Source: Streptomyces sp. yr375
Lineage (GTDB): Bacteria; Actinomycetota; Actinomycetes; Streptomycetales; Streptomycetaceae
Assembly (NCBI RefSeq): GCF_900110755.1
Contig: NZ_FOFF01000056.1
Location: 1-51,892, forward strand
Direction of reading: 5' to 3'
DNA length: 51,892 nucleotides
This document shows, piece by piece, positions 22,589 through 30,604 of this stretch. The translations under genes and the position numbers were made by a program. Position 1 is the stretch's first letter; the number at the start of each line of letters is the position of its first letter. The notes under the pieces are model-generated. The model saw nothing but the letters and a program-made list of their open reading frames with translations, was not told the DNA's origin and did no database searches.

Positions 22589-24355
22589 GTGCCCGAACCG
22601 TCCGAAATGCCTGATTCGCCGCCCGCCGACGAAGCGACGCCCCGCACGAAACGTCCGGCCGGCTCGCACCGGATGCGTCTGCGCGTACGCGTGCCGCTCC
22701 GGCTGCGCCTTCGCCGTACCCGGGGCCGCCTGGTGCGACGACTGATCATCGCCTTCCTCCTGCTGATCGCGGCGCTGTGCACGGCGGCGGTTGTCGCGTA
22801 CCGGATGACGGACATCCCCGACCCGCACCCGGAGACCGTCACACAGAGCACCGTCTTCATCGACGACAAGGGCTCCTACCTGGGCAGACGCGGTCCCGTC
22901 GATCGTCAGGAGGTGCCGCTGTCGCAGGTCCCGCGGTATGTCCAGGACGCGGTGATCGCGGCCGAGAACCGTTCGTTCCGCACGGACAACGGGGTCTCGC
23001 CGCGTGCCGTCGCCCGCGCGGTGCTGGCCTCGCTGACCGGCGGCGAACGGCAGGGCGGCTCCACCATCACGCAGCAGTACGTGAAGAACGCGCTGCTGAG
23101 CCCGGAGCAGTCGCTGTCGCGCAAGGCGCGCGAGGCGCTGATCGCGATCAAGCTCGATCGCACCCGGTCCAAGGACGAGATCCTGGCGGGCTATCTCAAC
23201 ACCGTTTATTTCGGCCGGGGTTCGGCCGGTATCCAGGCGGCCTCGCGCAACTACTTCGGCGTGGACACCCGGAAGCTGACCGTCTCGCAGGGCGCGGCGC
23301 TGGCCTCGATCGTCAACATCCCCTCGTACTACGAGAAGGCGGGCTCCGACCCGAAGGTGACCGCGACGCTCAAGGAGCGCTGGGAGTGGGTGCTCGACGC
23401 GATGGCGGCGAGCGGGGACATCACGGCGAAGCAGCGCGCGGAGGCCGCGTTCCCGGCGTTCCGTTTCTATCCGCCGGGCACGACCGAGGGGCAGCGGCAG
23501 TACATGATCGACGTGGCCGCGAAGGAGGCCGCCGACCGACTCGGCATCACCGAGGACCAGTTGGCGCGCGGCGGCTACACCGTGCACACCACCTTCGACC
23601 TGGCGCTCCAGGACGCCGCCACCGAGAAGGTGAAGGACCTCAAGGGCCGCAAGGGCACCACGCTGCACACCGCCGTCGTGGCGATCGAGCCCGGCGACGG
23701 GGCCGTACGACTGCTGTACGGCGGTGCGGACTACGCGCGGCAGCCGTTCAACGACGCGGTGGACGGCGCCGTAGAGGCGGGGACCGCGTGGGATCCGTTC
23801 GCCAAGATCCGGCTCGACGCCCCGCTGGCCGCGCTGCGGAAGACGGCCGCGCCGACCCCGCTGAAGCTCGCCTCGGCGTACGCGACCGTCGCCGCGCACG
23901 GCGTGTACGCGACCCCGTACACGGTCGCGAAGATCACCCGGGGCGGGAGTACGGTCCACACCGCGCACCCCGACACGCGGCGCGCGCTGGATGACATGGA
24001 CGCTTACGTCGTGAACGCCCAGATGGCGGACGGGGTGTTGGCCTCCGACGCCCGCGAGGTCCCTGCGACCCCCGAGACCCCCGAGACACTTACGACGTCT
24101 GTTCCGCAGACCCTCTTCACCGGCGGGGCGGGCGGTGGCGTCACCCGTCGCACCGTGTGGTCCACCAGCCTGGATTCCCGACTCGCCCTGACGGTCGTCC
24201 TGTTCGCCGACCGGCCCGGCGCGAAGAAGAACACGACCGTACCCGCCCAACTGCCCGGCAAACCGGCACCGACCGAGTCCGCCGAGGACACCGCCGCGCA
24301 GATCTGGCAACTGGCCACCACGGGGGCGGGTTCGACTCCGCGCGCTGTTCGGTGA
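22589..24355 (+). CDS. GT51 peptidoglycan glycosyltransferase (PBP1-like) with degenerate transpeptidase domain
   Basis: A 588-residue class A PBP relative. After an Arg-rich cytoplasmic part and a membrane helix (LIIAFLLLIAALCTAAVV), the GT51 domain has all main motifs: AAENRSF with the catalytic Glu, QGGSTITQQ, RKAREALIAI and ILAGYLNTVYFGRGSAG. It should polymerise lipid II into glycan. The transpeptidase part is damaged: where GSTFKP is expected the sequence is GTAWDP, so both the Ser and the Lys of SxxK are gone. The block holding the SxN motif is deleted, and KTG is absent before the final strands. The reading frame is nevertheless clean. GTG 22589 follows GAAAGG. It lies in a cluster of cell-wall and sigma genes. 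Confidence 0.88.
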   Translation: MPEPSEMPDSPPADEATPRTKRPAGSHRMRLRVRVPLRLRLRRTRGRLVRRLIIAFLLLIAALCTAAVVAYRMTDIPDPHPETVTQSTVFIDDKGSYLGRRGPVDRQEVPLSQVPRYVQDAVIAAENRSFRTDNGVSPRAVARAVLASLTGGERQGGSTITQQYVKNALLSPEQSLSRKAREALIAIKLDRTRSKDEILAGYLNTVYFGRGSAGIQAASRNYFGVDTRKLTVSQGAALASIVNIPSYYEKAGSDPKVTATLKERWEWVLDAMAASGDITAKQRAEAAFPAFRFYPPGTTEGQRQYMIDVAAKEAADRLGITEDQLARGGYTVHTTFDLALQDAATEKVKDLKGRKGTTLHTAVVAIEPGDGAVRLLYGGADYARQPFNDAVDGAVEAGTAWDPFAKIRLDAPLAALRKTAAPTPLKLASAYATVAAHGVYATPYTVAKITRGGSTVHTAHPDTRRALDDMDAYVVNAQMADGVLASDAREVPATPETPETLTTSVPQTLFTGGAGGGVTRRTVWSTSLDSRLALTVVLFADRPGAKKNTTVPAQLPGKPAPTESAEDTAAQIWQLATTGAGSTPRAVR

Positions 24356-24463
24356 CATTTGCCTCTGTCGGCGCGGAGCGCACCTGTGCAATCGTCGTCC
24401 GCCCACCGGTGTACGGAACCGGTGTCCGCAGCCGGATCCACGACAGGGAAGCAACGGGAAACC

Positions 24464-25432
24464 ATGCACGGCAAGCAGAGCAAATCAGTCCCCTCCCACC
24501 GCCGTACGGCGCCCACCCGGCGTCGCTTCATCGGCCTGGTCGCAGCCGGGGCGGCCGCCGTCGGCGGGGCCGCGGTGGGCCGGGCGGCCCTTGCCGCGGA
24601 CCCCGTCCCGCCGCGGACGTTCAGCTCGCAGCAGGAGATCGACTACCGCAAGCAGTCGGTCGCGAAGGTCCTGAAGGACGCCGACCCGACGGCCGTCGCC
24701 GCCTGGATCACCGGTACGGGGTCCGCCCCCGGTGACCTCAAGACGGAGATGGACACCCAGGTCAACGGCCTGGCCGACGCCGCCGCGGCCGGTGTGGGCG
24801 TCGCCCGTGACAAGGTCATCGTCTCGTGGGTGCGCACCGCGGCGACGCAGCGCTCGATATGGGACCGCAAGTACGACTTCCTGCGCACCGGTTCGGGCGG
24901 CGCGGGCACCTTCGGCATCATCGTCGACGACGTGCGCGCCAAGTACTCCGCCCAACTGGGCACCGACCCGCAGTGGGACCCGGACAAGGACGCCCACCGC
25001 ACGGTGTGGGAGTCGCTGACCTCCGACGAGCGCCAGATCGAGATTCTCCGTACGTCGACCGCGCCCGGTGTCTCCCGCCACCACCTTGGCTCCGACGCGG
25101 ACTTCTTCGACACGACGCCCCAGGACTGGGCGGACGGTGGCCCCGAGTCCGCCAACTACGCGTGGCTGCGCGCGAACGCGGCCGGTTTCGGCTTCCTCCA
25201 GACGTACACGGCGGAGTCGGCCACGGGCACGCCCGCGATCAGCCAGGAGCGCTGGCACTGGTCGTACGCACCGGTCTCGGAAGCGGTCCTGGACTACATC
25301 CGCGCGAACGAGGACGTCATCGAGGCCTCGCTGGACGGGCAGTGGAGCTACGACCCGACGCGGTTCACGTACATCAAGGCGCACTGGCGCGACTACATGT
25401 ACAACGTGAACGAGAAGGCGTACTTCGGCTGA
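24464..25432 (+). CDS. Tat-exported VanY-like (M15 family) peptidoglycan carboxypeptidase
   Basis: A 322-residue exported protein. A twin-arginine signal (TRRRFIGL at 18-25) precedes a hydrophobic stretch ending near ALAAD. The metallopeptidase motifs are SRHHLGSDADFF (204-215), giving zinc ligands His206 and Asp213, and QERWHWSY (261-268), giving catalytic Glu262 and zinc ligand His265. This is the VanY/D,D- or L,D-carboxypeptidase pattern, with Asp where most members have Ala at position 8 of the first motif. The enzyme would trim stem peptides outside the membrane. ATG 24464 follows ACGGGAAACC. It is the last gene of the rightward envelope group and is followed by a terminator. Confidence 0.88.
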   Translation: MHGKQSKSVPSHRRTAPTRRRFIGLVAAGAAAVGGAAVGRAALAADPVPPRTFSSQQEIDYRKQSVAKVLKDADPTAVAAWITGTGSAPGDLKTEMDTQVNGLADAAAAGVGVARDKVIVSWVRTAATQRSIWDRKYDFLRTGSGGAGTFGIIVDDVRAKYSAQLGTDPQWDPDKDAHRTVWESLTSDERQIEILRTSTAPGVSRHHLGSDADFFDTTPQDWADGGPESANYAWLRANAAGFGFLQTYTAESATGTPAISQERWHWSYAPVSEAVLDYIRANEDVIEASLDGQWSYDPTRFTYIKAHWRDYMYNVNEKAYFG

Positions 25433-25456
25433 GCCGACAGCCCCCAATACGACAAA

Positions 25457-25479
25457 CCCCCAGGTCATCGGCCTGGGGG
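25457..25479 (+). terminator. hairpin terminator after the VanY-like gene
   Basis: CCCCCAGG (25457-25464) and CCTGGGGG (25472-25479) pair perfectly around a 7-base loop, 25 bases after the stop codon. It can also serve the small minus-strand gene ending at 25500. Confidence 0.8.
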
Positions 25480-25499
25480 TGCTTCATAGGGGGGACTGA

Positions 25500-25694
25500 C
25501 TACACGGCCGTCGTGGCCGTCGTGGCCGTCGTGGCCGTCGTTTCCGTGTGAGGAGCGACGTCGCCGTTCCCGGCCTGATTCTCGGTCTGGTTCTCGGTCT
25601 CGACGGCGTTTTCGCGCTGCTTTTTCAGCGCGAGTTCCCTCGCCGTCCTTTCCGAATGCAGCCTCATCTCTGCCTCTGTCCTGAGATCGAACAT
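25500..25694 (-). CDS. small hydrophilic protein, 64 residues
   Basis: A 64-residue protein starting MFDLRTEAEMRLHSERTA. The ATG at 25694 is preceded by GAGGAGGTAACG, the strongest ribosome binding site in this part of the window, which is the main reason to believe the gene. The first 35 residues are an amphipathic charged helix, followed by an Asn/Gln/Glu-rich part and a C-terminal TTA repeat from four copies of the 9-bp unit GGCCGTCGT at 25506-25541. There is no signal peptide. The family is not recognised. It lies downstream of the HxlR gene in the same direction, with an unusually AT-rich 100-base stretch before it that could hold its own promoter. Confidence 0.65.
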   Translation of the reverse strand: MFDLRTEAEMRLHSERTARELALKKQRENAVETENQTENQAGNGDVAPHTETTATTATTATTAV

Positions 25695-25820
25695 CGTTAC
25701 CTCCTCAGATCCTTTACGGACGGCCTGGTTTGCCTTCGGCCAGGCCACAGGACTTCCCTTTACCTGAACATTACCCTACGGTCGCGGGTTGAGTCACGAT
25801 CAAATTACTGCCGTACAGGG

Positions 25821-26318
25821 CTAATTGGCAGGCGGCCGGGTCGCATAGCGGTCGCGCATGGCCGGGCTTGCGGCCGGACCCGCCGTGAAGACGTAGGCGT
25901 CGCTGTCGTCGAGACGGCGGCCGGTCCTGGCGTCGACGACCGCGGGCTCGACCTCCTCCCCGCTGTGCGCGTCGACGAGGATCATGCTGCGTTCCTCCGG
26001 CGCGAGGCGGGAGTTGCCCCAGGCGGCGAGGGTCACGACGACCGGGCGCAGGGAACGGCCCAGGTCGGTCAGTACGTACTCGTGGCGGACCGGGTTCGTC
26101 TGGTACGGCCGGCGCTCCAACAGGCCGTCTGACACAAGGGACTTGAGGCGGGTGGTGAGCATGCTGGAGGAGATGCCCAGGCTCTCCTGGAACTGGTCGA
26201 AGCGGGTGTAGCCGTCGAAGGCGTCGTGCAGGATCAGCAGCGTCCACCACTCACCGACATGCTGCACCGTGGTGGACAGCGGGCACTCCCGGTCCTCCAG
26301 CCTGACGCGACTCGCCAC
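25821..26318 (-). CDS. HxlR-family transcriptional regulator
   Basis: A winged-helix regulator of about 165 residues. The family signature is CPLSTTVQHVGEWWTLLIL, with the conserved Cys near residue 12, followed by the recognition part SSMLTTRLKSLVSDGLLERRPY and EYVLTDLGRSLRPV. The C-terminal 50 residues are a family-untypical tail. Two starts are possible: ATG at 26327 has GGGGAG immediately adjacent (too close), while GTG at 26318 has it nine bases upstream and is preferred. It is divergent from an SDR gene, with a large palindrome in between. HxlR proteins often sense quinones, aldehydes or redox change through the conserved Cys, so control of the SDR/SnoaL pair is likely. Confidence 0.9.
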   Translation of the reverse strand: MASRVRLEDRECPLSTTVQHVGEWWTLLILHDAFDGYTRFDQFQESLGISSSMLTTRLKSLVSDGLLERRPYQTNPVRHEYVLTDLGRSLRPVVVTLAAWGNSRLAPEERSMILVDAHSGEEVEPAVVDARTGRRLDDSDAYVFTAGPAASPAMRDRYATRPPAN

Positions 26319-26334
26319 CGTGACCATCTCCCCA

Positions 26335-26379
26335 GTTACTGCTAAAGTCGAAGTTATTAGCTTCTATTTTAGCAGCAAC
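26335..26379. promoter_or_regulatory. AT-rich nested palindrome, probable HxlR operator
   Basis: GTTACTGCTAAA (26335-26346) and TTTAGCAGCAAC (26368-26379) are inverted repeats matching at 11 of 12 positions. Inside them, GAAG and CTTC flank TTATTAG. The whole is AT-rich, unlike its surroundings, and lies exactly between the divergent HxlR and SDR genes. HxlR dimers bind such inverted repeats over the divergent promoters. Confidence 0.75.
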
Positions 26380-26406
26380 AGCGGTACGGAAGGGCGGACG
26401 GACACC

Positions 26407-27195
26407 TTGACCATCACCACCGCATCCCTCGAAGGCCGGCGCGCCCTGGTCACCGGCGGCACGAAGGGCACGGGCGCGGCCATCGCGGAGCGCCTGCGCC
26501 GGGCTGGTGCGGACGTACTCGTGACCGCCCGCAACCACCCCGACAGCGGCGTTGACGACGACAAGACGTTCATCGCCGCCGATCTGTCCACCGTCGAGGG
26601 CGCTGAGCGGGTGGTCGCCGAGGTGGACGCCCGGATGGGCGGCGTGGACATCCTGGTCAGCAACGTCGGCGGGTCCGAGTCGCCCGCCGGAGGGTTCGCG
26701 GCGCTCGGCGAGGAGGACTGGGCCAGGGAGCTGAACACGAACCTGCTGGGCGCGGTCCGTCTCGACCGCGGTCTCCTGCCCGGCATGGTCGCGGCCGGCA
26801 AGGGCGCGATCGTGCACGTCTCCTCGATCCAGGCCCGTATGCCGTTGTGGAACGGCACCCTGGCCTACGCCGCCGCCAAGGCCGCGCTGACGACGTACAG
26901 CAAGGGCCTGGCCAACGAGGTCGCCCCGCACGGCGTCCGCGTCAACACCGTCTCGCCGGGCTTCGTACGGACCGCCGCCGCCGAGCATCTGGTCGCCCGG
27001 ATCGCCGAGGAGGCCGGAATACCGGAGGACGCGGCGCTGGGCCGGCTCATGGACTCGCTGGGCGGTATCCCCCTCGGCCGCCCCAACCGCCCTGAGGAAG
27101 TCGCCGAGTTGGTCGCCTTTCTGGTCTCCGACAGCGCCTCGGCGATCGTCGGCGCGGACCACGTCATCGACGGCGGCACCCTCCCCACCGTCTGA
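26407..27195 (+). CDS. short-chain dehydrogenase/reductase
   Basis: A 262-residue classical SDR. The nucleotide loop is TGGTKGTG (16-23), with the NVGG strand motif at 86-89. The catalytic Ser is at 139 or 140, with Tyr154 and Lys158 in AYAAAK, and the C-terminus VIGADHVIDGG-like segment (here IVGADHVIDGGTLPTV) closes the fold. The start is a TTG at 26407 with GGAAGGG upstream; an ATG further upstream at 26269 would run through the operator and the HxlR gene and is rejected. It oxidises or reduces an alcohol or ketone with NAD(P). It forms an operon with the SnoaL-like gene 24 bases later, under the HxlR operator. Confidence 0.9.
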   Translation: MTITTASLEGRRALVTGGTKGTGAAIAERLRRAGADVLVTARNHPDSGVDDDKTFIAADLSTVEGAERVVAEVDARMGGVDILVSNVGGSESPAGGFAALGEEDWARELNTNLLGAVRLDRGLLPGMVAAGKGAIVHVSSIQARMPLWNGTLAYAAAKAALTTYSKGLANEVAPHGVRVNTVSPGFVRTAAAEHLVARIAEEAGIPEDAALGRLMDSLGGIPLGRPNRPEEVAELVAFLVSDSASAIVGADHVIDGGTLPTV

Positions 27196-27219
27196 ACCGC
27201 TCCCACCGAAAGGACCGTC

Positions 27220-27591
27220 ATGCCCCAGTCCCAGTCCAAGTCCCAGCCCCGGACCATCGACCCGAACGACCTGCCCGACGTCATCACCCGCTACCTGGCG
27301 GCACACCGGGTCCACGACACCGTCACGGCGGTCGCCTCGTTCGCCACCGACGCCACGGTGGTCGACGACGGCACCACGTACGAGGGCGTCGCGGCGATCG
27401 AGGGATGGCTGAGCCGGGTCGCGACCGAGTTCACGTACACCGTCGAACTCACCGCCGCCGAGCGGACCGACGCCACGCACTACGTCGCCGTACACCACTT
27501 GGAAGGCGACTTCCCCGGCGGCACAGTCGACCTCCGCTACCGGTTCGCCCTGCACGACGACCTCATCGAACGCCTCGTCATCGAGCCCTAG
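27220..27591 (+). CDS. SnoaL-like/NTF2-fold protein
   Basis: A 123-residue small alpha+beta barrel protein. ITRYLAAHRVHDTVTAVASFA followed by DATVVDDGTTYEGVAAIEGW (cited as two adjoining segments) is the standard start of the SnoaL_2/NTF2-like fold, in which an Asp in the cone-shaped pocket often acts as acid/base. ATG 27220 has GAAAGGACCG upstream. It is the second gene of the SDR operon. Members are cyclases, hydratases or simple ligand binders, and the actual activity cannot be told. Confidence 0.85.
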   Translation: MPQSQSKSQPRTIDPNDLPDVITRYLAAHRVHDTVTAVASFATDATVVDDGTTYEGVAAIEGWLSRVATEFTYTVELTAAERTDATHYVAVHHLEGDFPGGTVDLRYRFALHDDLIERLVIEP

Positions 27592-27654
27592 GGGTTGGCC
27601 GGTCGATCGCGTAAGCCAAAGGCGCTTCCCCGTACGGCACTTGGGAGCTCTGCC

Positions 27655-28353
27655 TCAGCCGATCTGCCCCGTCGGCCGCACCGTGATGTGGTTGATGTCC
27701 ACGCCCGCGGGCTGGTTGACGGCGAACACGATGGTGTCCGCGATCTGCTCGGCGGTCATCGTGGCGGCTGCCTCGGGGGTGCCGCCGCGGGCGTGCCAGA
27801 AGGGGGTGTCCACGATGCCGGGGGCGACAACGGTGACGCCGACTCCGTCCTGGCCGACCAGGAGGCGGGTGTTCTCGGCGAGGGCGTGGGCGGCCCACTT
27901 GGTGACGGAGTAGAGGTTGCCGGGGGTGTGGCGGACGCCGGCGACCGAGCCGATGATCACGATGCGGCCCTTGGAGGTCCTCAGGTGGGGCAGGGTCTCC
28001 TGGACCAGCAGGGCGGGGCCCAGGACGTTGGTGAGGATCATGGCGCGCATGTCCTCAGGGGCGTGGGTCTCCAGGTTGCCGGGCAGGGAGAAGCCGGCGT
28101 TGGCTATGACGTTGTCCAACCGGCCCCAGGTGTCCAGCACTTGACGGACGGCGGCGGCGACGTCATCCGCCTCGCCGGCGTCGCCGGTGATCGTCAGCAG
28201 CCGCTCGCCCGCCCCCGCGGTGGTGGCGAAGGCGGCCAGCCTGCCCGCGTCACGTCCGGTGACGGCCACGCGGTGGCCCTGCTTGAGCAGGGCGCGGGCG
28301 GTGGCGGCGCCGATTCCGGTCGAGCCACCGGTGATCAGCGTGACGGGGTCCAT
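27655..28353 (-). CDS. short-chain dehydrogenase/reductase
   Basis: A 232-residue classical SDR. The cofactor loop is GGSTGIG (9-15), NAG is at 85-87, and the catalytic residues are Ser136, Tyr148 and Lys152 (YSVTK). The sequence VVAPGIVDTPFW fits the family's substrate loop. ATG 28353 follows GAGGAGG with ideal spacing. It converges on the SnoaL-like gene and is separate from that operon. The segment upstream (28354-28619) holds a short open frame at 28378-28596 that I cannot support as a gene. The substrate is unknown. Confidence 0.9.
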   Translation of the reverse strand: MDPVTLITGGSTGIGAATARALLKQGHRVAVTGRDAGRLAAFATTAGAGERLLTITGDAGEADDVAAAVRQVLDTWGRLDNVIANAGFSLPGNLETHAPEDMRAMILTNVLGPALLVQETLPHLRTSKGRIVIIGSVAGVRHTPGNLYSVTKWAAHALAENTRLLVGQDGVGVTVVAPGIVDTPFWHARGGTPEAAATMTAEQIADTIVFAVNQPAGVDINHITVRPTGQIG

Positions 28354-28619
28354 GGGGCGGCCTCCTCGGCGACGGGGTCATCGGGCCAAAGCGCGTGCAC
28401 TGTACCCAGCGATCTTCGACGCTCGCTCCCGGATTTCTCCGACGGCTCCGCTCCTGCCGGTGAGCGCCTGGGAGTTGCTCCTCCGGCGGGTCCAGGCAAG
28501 GCGGTCGGGCAGGCTCGGATCCGGGCGGAACCGGTCGGCAAGGAGCGGCACAAGAGGCGGCGCAATACGCGCCTGTGTCTGCCTCGGCACCGTCACTGCC
28601 GCTGCCGCTGCCCCGGGCT

Positions 28620-29513
28620 CTAGAGGTAGTCCTCCAAGCGGGCGACCGTGAAGCCCTGGTCCTGTATGTGGCGGAGCATGTTCGCCGTCATCTCGGTCAT
28701 CGTCGTGCCCTTGAGTTCGGACGGGCCTCGGAAGTGGGCCAGGATGATGTCGCCGGGGTGGAGTTTCCTGTCGCCGCGTTGGTACTGCATGTTCTTGATC
28801 TGCATGGACTCGCGCCAGAGGACGATCTTCTCCAGGCCGCAGGACGCGACGGCGGTCCGGGTGTCCTCGTTCCAGTTGCCGTAGGGCGGGCGGAACAGGC
28901 GGGGGGCGGTGCCGTACCGGTCCTTCAGTTTTTGTTGCTGGCCGCAGATCTCCTGCTTCTGGGCGGACGCGCTCAGGGTGCGCAGGTTCGGGTGGGTCAG
29001 CGTGTGGTTCTGGATGCTGTCGCCGAGGCCCTGGAGCGGCTTGAAGTAGTCGTAGTCGGCACGGATGGCGGCGTCCGTCAGGAACATCGTGAAGGGGATC
29101 TTCAGCTCCCGCATCATCGTCACGAACTTCGGGTCCTTCTCGGCCCCGTCGTCGAACGTGAGGAAGACGATCTTCTCCTTGGTCGGTATGTCACTGATCA
29201 CCGGGACCCCGCCCCCGGCGCCGGCCGTCGCCTGCGCCACCGGCTTGGTCGCGGGCGGGGCGGGCGGTGCCGCCAGCGGCTTGATGCCCCACTTGCGGTA
29301 GGCCGCCGCCAGCGCGTCCGCCTGCGCGCCCGCGCGGGCACCCGCCTCGGTCGACGATGCGGAGGCCGAAGCGGAGGTCGAGGCGGACGAGTCCGGGGAG
29401 TCCTTGGGGTGTTCCGCCGTGCAGGACGTCGTGAAGCCTGCCGTGAGGAGGAGACAGGCCAGCGCCGCCCTCTTGATCCGCCTGTGCTCCACCGCGCCCC
29501 ACCCCATGTTCAC
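28620..29513 (-). CDS. secreted polysaccharide deacetylase (NodB domain)
   Basis: A 297-residue exported protein, possibly a lipoprotein: the signal segment ends TAGFTTSC with Cys31, an imperfect lipobox, followed by a Ser/Ala-rich linker (SASTSASASASS). The NodB domain begins around residue 105 with TFDDG (119-123), the metal motif HTLTH (170-174) and RPPYG, and ends with IILAHFRG. The enzyme removes acetyl groups from chitin- or peptidoglycan-type sugars outside the cell. The GTG at 29513 or ATG at 29507 start it; neither has a clear binding site. Upstream is a pair of 18-bp direct repeats that may regulate it. Confidence 0.88.
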   Translation of the reverse strand: MNMGWGAVEHRRIKRAALACLLLTAGFTTSCTAEHPKDSPDSSASTSASASASSTEAGARAGAQADALAAAYRKWGIKPLAAPPAPPATKPVAQATAGAGGGVPVISDIPTKEKIVFLTFDDGAEKDPKFVTMMRELKIPFTMFLTDAAIRADYDYFKPLQGLGDSIQNHTLTHPNLRTLSASAQKQEICGQQQKLKDRYGTAPRLFRPPYGNWNEDTRTAVASCGLEKIVLWRESMQIKNMQYQRGDRKLHPGDIILAHFRGPSELKGTTMTEMTANMLRHIQDQGFTVARLEDYL

Positions 29514-29522
29514 CGCGTTCGT

Positions 29523-29569
29523 CCGTACGTCTCAGTCCGTGCGTCCGAGGCCGTACGTCTCAGTCCGTA
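29523..29569. repeat. two 18-bp direct repeats upstream of the deacetylase gene
   Basis: CCGTACGTCTCAGTCCGT occurs at 29523-29540 and 29552-29569, 29 bases from start to start, within the first 60 bases upstream of the deacetylase start. Further GTCCGTACG-like pieces surround it. Spacing near three helical turns is compatible with tandem binding of a regulator. Confidence 0.7.
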
Positions 29570-29694
29570 CGTGTTGCTTGATGGCGAACGTATGTCCGAG
29601 GTTCCGTGCGGGGTCACACCGGGGGCTTGGCTACGCTTGGCAGGATGTACCCATTACGGGATAAAGTCGGGCAAAATTTCTAAGGAACCGAAAC

Positions 29695-30537
29695 ATGGCT
29701 CTGATGGGCAGGTCCCTCATCCGTGCCGCGACGGCGGTCTCGGTCGCCGTCTGTCTGGGACTGGTCGGCGCTTGCGGCGGGGGCGGCGGCGGGGCTGGAG
29801 GCAGCGGCGGCGGCGACAGTCTCACCGTCGGGCTGTTGCTTCCCGGGGGCGGGGTCTCCCGGTTCGGGCAGTTCGACCGGCCCCTGATCGAGAAGCGCCA
29901 CCGCCGCGTACCTCGCCGTCTCGTACCGCAACCGCGGGCGGCGCGGCGCCGCCGGGATGCCGCAGCGGCCGGTGGGCGAGATCTGGGCGCGGACGGCGCT
30001 GCTGGCGGTGGCGGCGTTCGCCGCCGTGTACGTGCTGGGCCGGTTCGAGGGGCTGCCGCTGGCGCTGCTGCTGTTCCTGGTCGCCATCGTCGTCTCGGAC
30101 CTGTTCCTGCGCCGCACGCGCCCTGCGGCCGGCAGATCCTCGCCCTGGGCGGCGGCGAGGAGGCGGCCCGGCGGGCGAACGTCGACGTGACGCGCGTACG
30201 GATCTCCGTGTTCATGGTGTCGGGGACGCTGGCGGCGGTCGGCGGCCTGTTCGTGGCCTCGCGGCTCACCTCGGCGAGCCAGGTCCCCGGCTCCGGGATA
30301 CTGCTGATCAACGCCATCGCCGCCGCCGTCATCGGCGGCACCAGCCTGTTCGGCGGCCGGGGCTCGACCTGGTCCGCGCTGCTGGGCGTCCTCATCATCC
30401 AGTCGATCGCCTCGGGCATGGCCCTGCTCGGCGTCGACCCCCCGGTCCAGATCATGATCACCGGCGGGGTGCTGTACACGGCGGTGGTCTTCGACTCCCT
30501 GGCCCGGCGCGCGGCGGAGACACGCGGACGGGAGTGA
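29695..30537 (+). pseudogene. xylose-type ABC transporter relic: xylF start fused to xylH end
   Basis: The frame from ATG 29695 (AAGGAACCG upstream) begins as a sugar-binding lipoprotein, with CLGLVGACGGGG as lipobox and SLTVGLLLPGGGVSRFGQFD, the usual start of XylF-like solute-binding proteins. After about 68 residues it jumps to the middle of a XylH-like permease: from about 29903 one frame reads AAYLAVSYRNRGRRG and LALLLFLVAIVVSDLFLRRTR. Near 30125 the frame shifts back and continues GRQILALGGGEEAARRAN through AVIGGTSLFGGRGSTWSALL to 30537. The rest of XylF, the whole ATPase XylG and the front of XylH are missing. One large internal deletion plus a frameshift explains this. It cannot make a transporter. 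Confidence 0.85.
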
Positions 30538-30604
30538 GGACGGGAGTGAGGGTGCCCGTCGGGCAGGGGGTGCCGCCCGGGGCACCCCCTGCCGGCCCGC
30601 CCCG

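Noticed and set aside
21074..24469. 1131-codon minus-strand open frame
   Set aside because: Opposite-strand shadow of the sigma-fusion and GT51 genes, both of which have clear motifs; the long frame has none.
26269..26406. Upstream ATG extension of the SDR at 26407
   Set aside because: Would place coding sequence through the operator palindrome and the start of the divergent HxlR gene; the Rossmann fold begins right after TTG 26407.
28378..28596. 72-codon minus-strand frame upstream of the SDR
   Set aside because: No ribosome binding site, no family resemblance, composition like other shadow frames; left unannotated.
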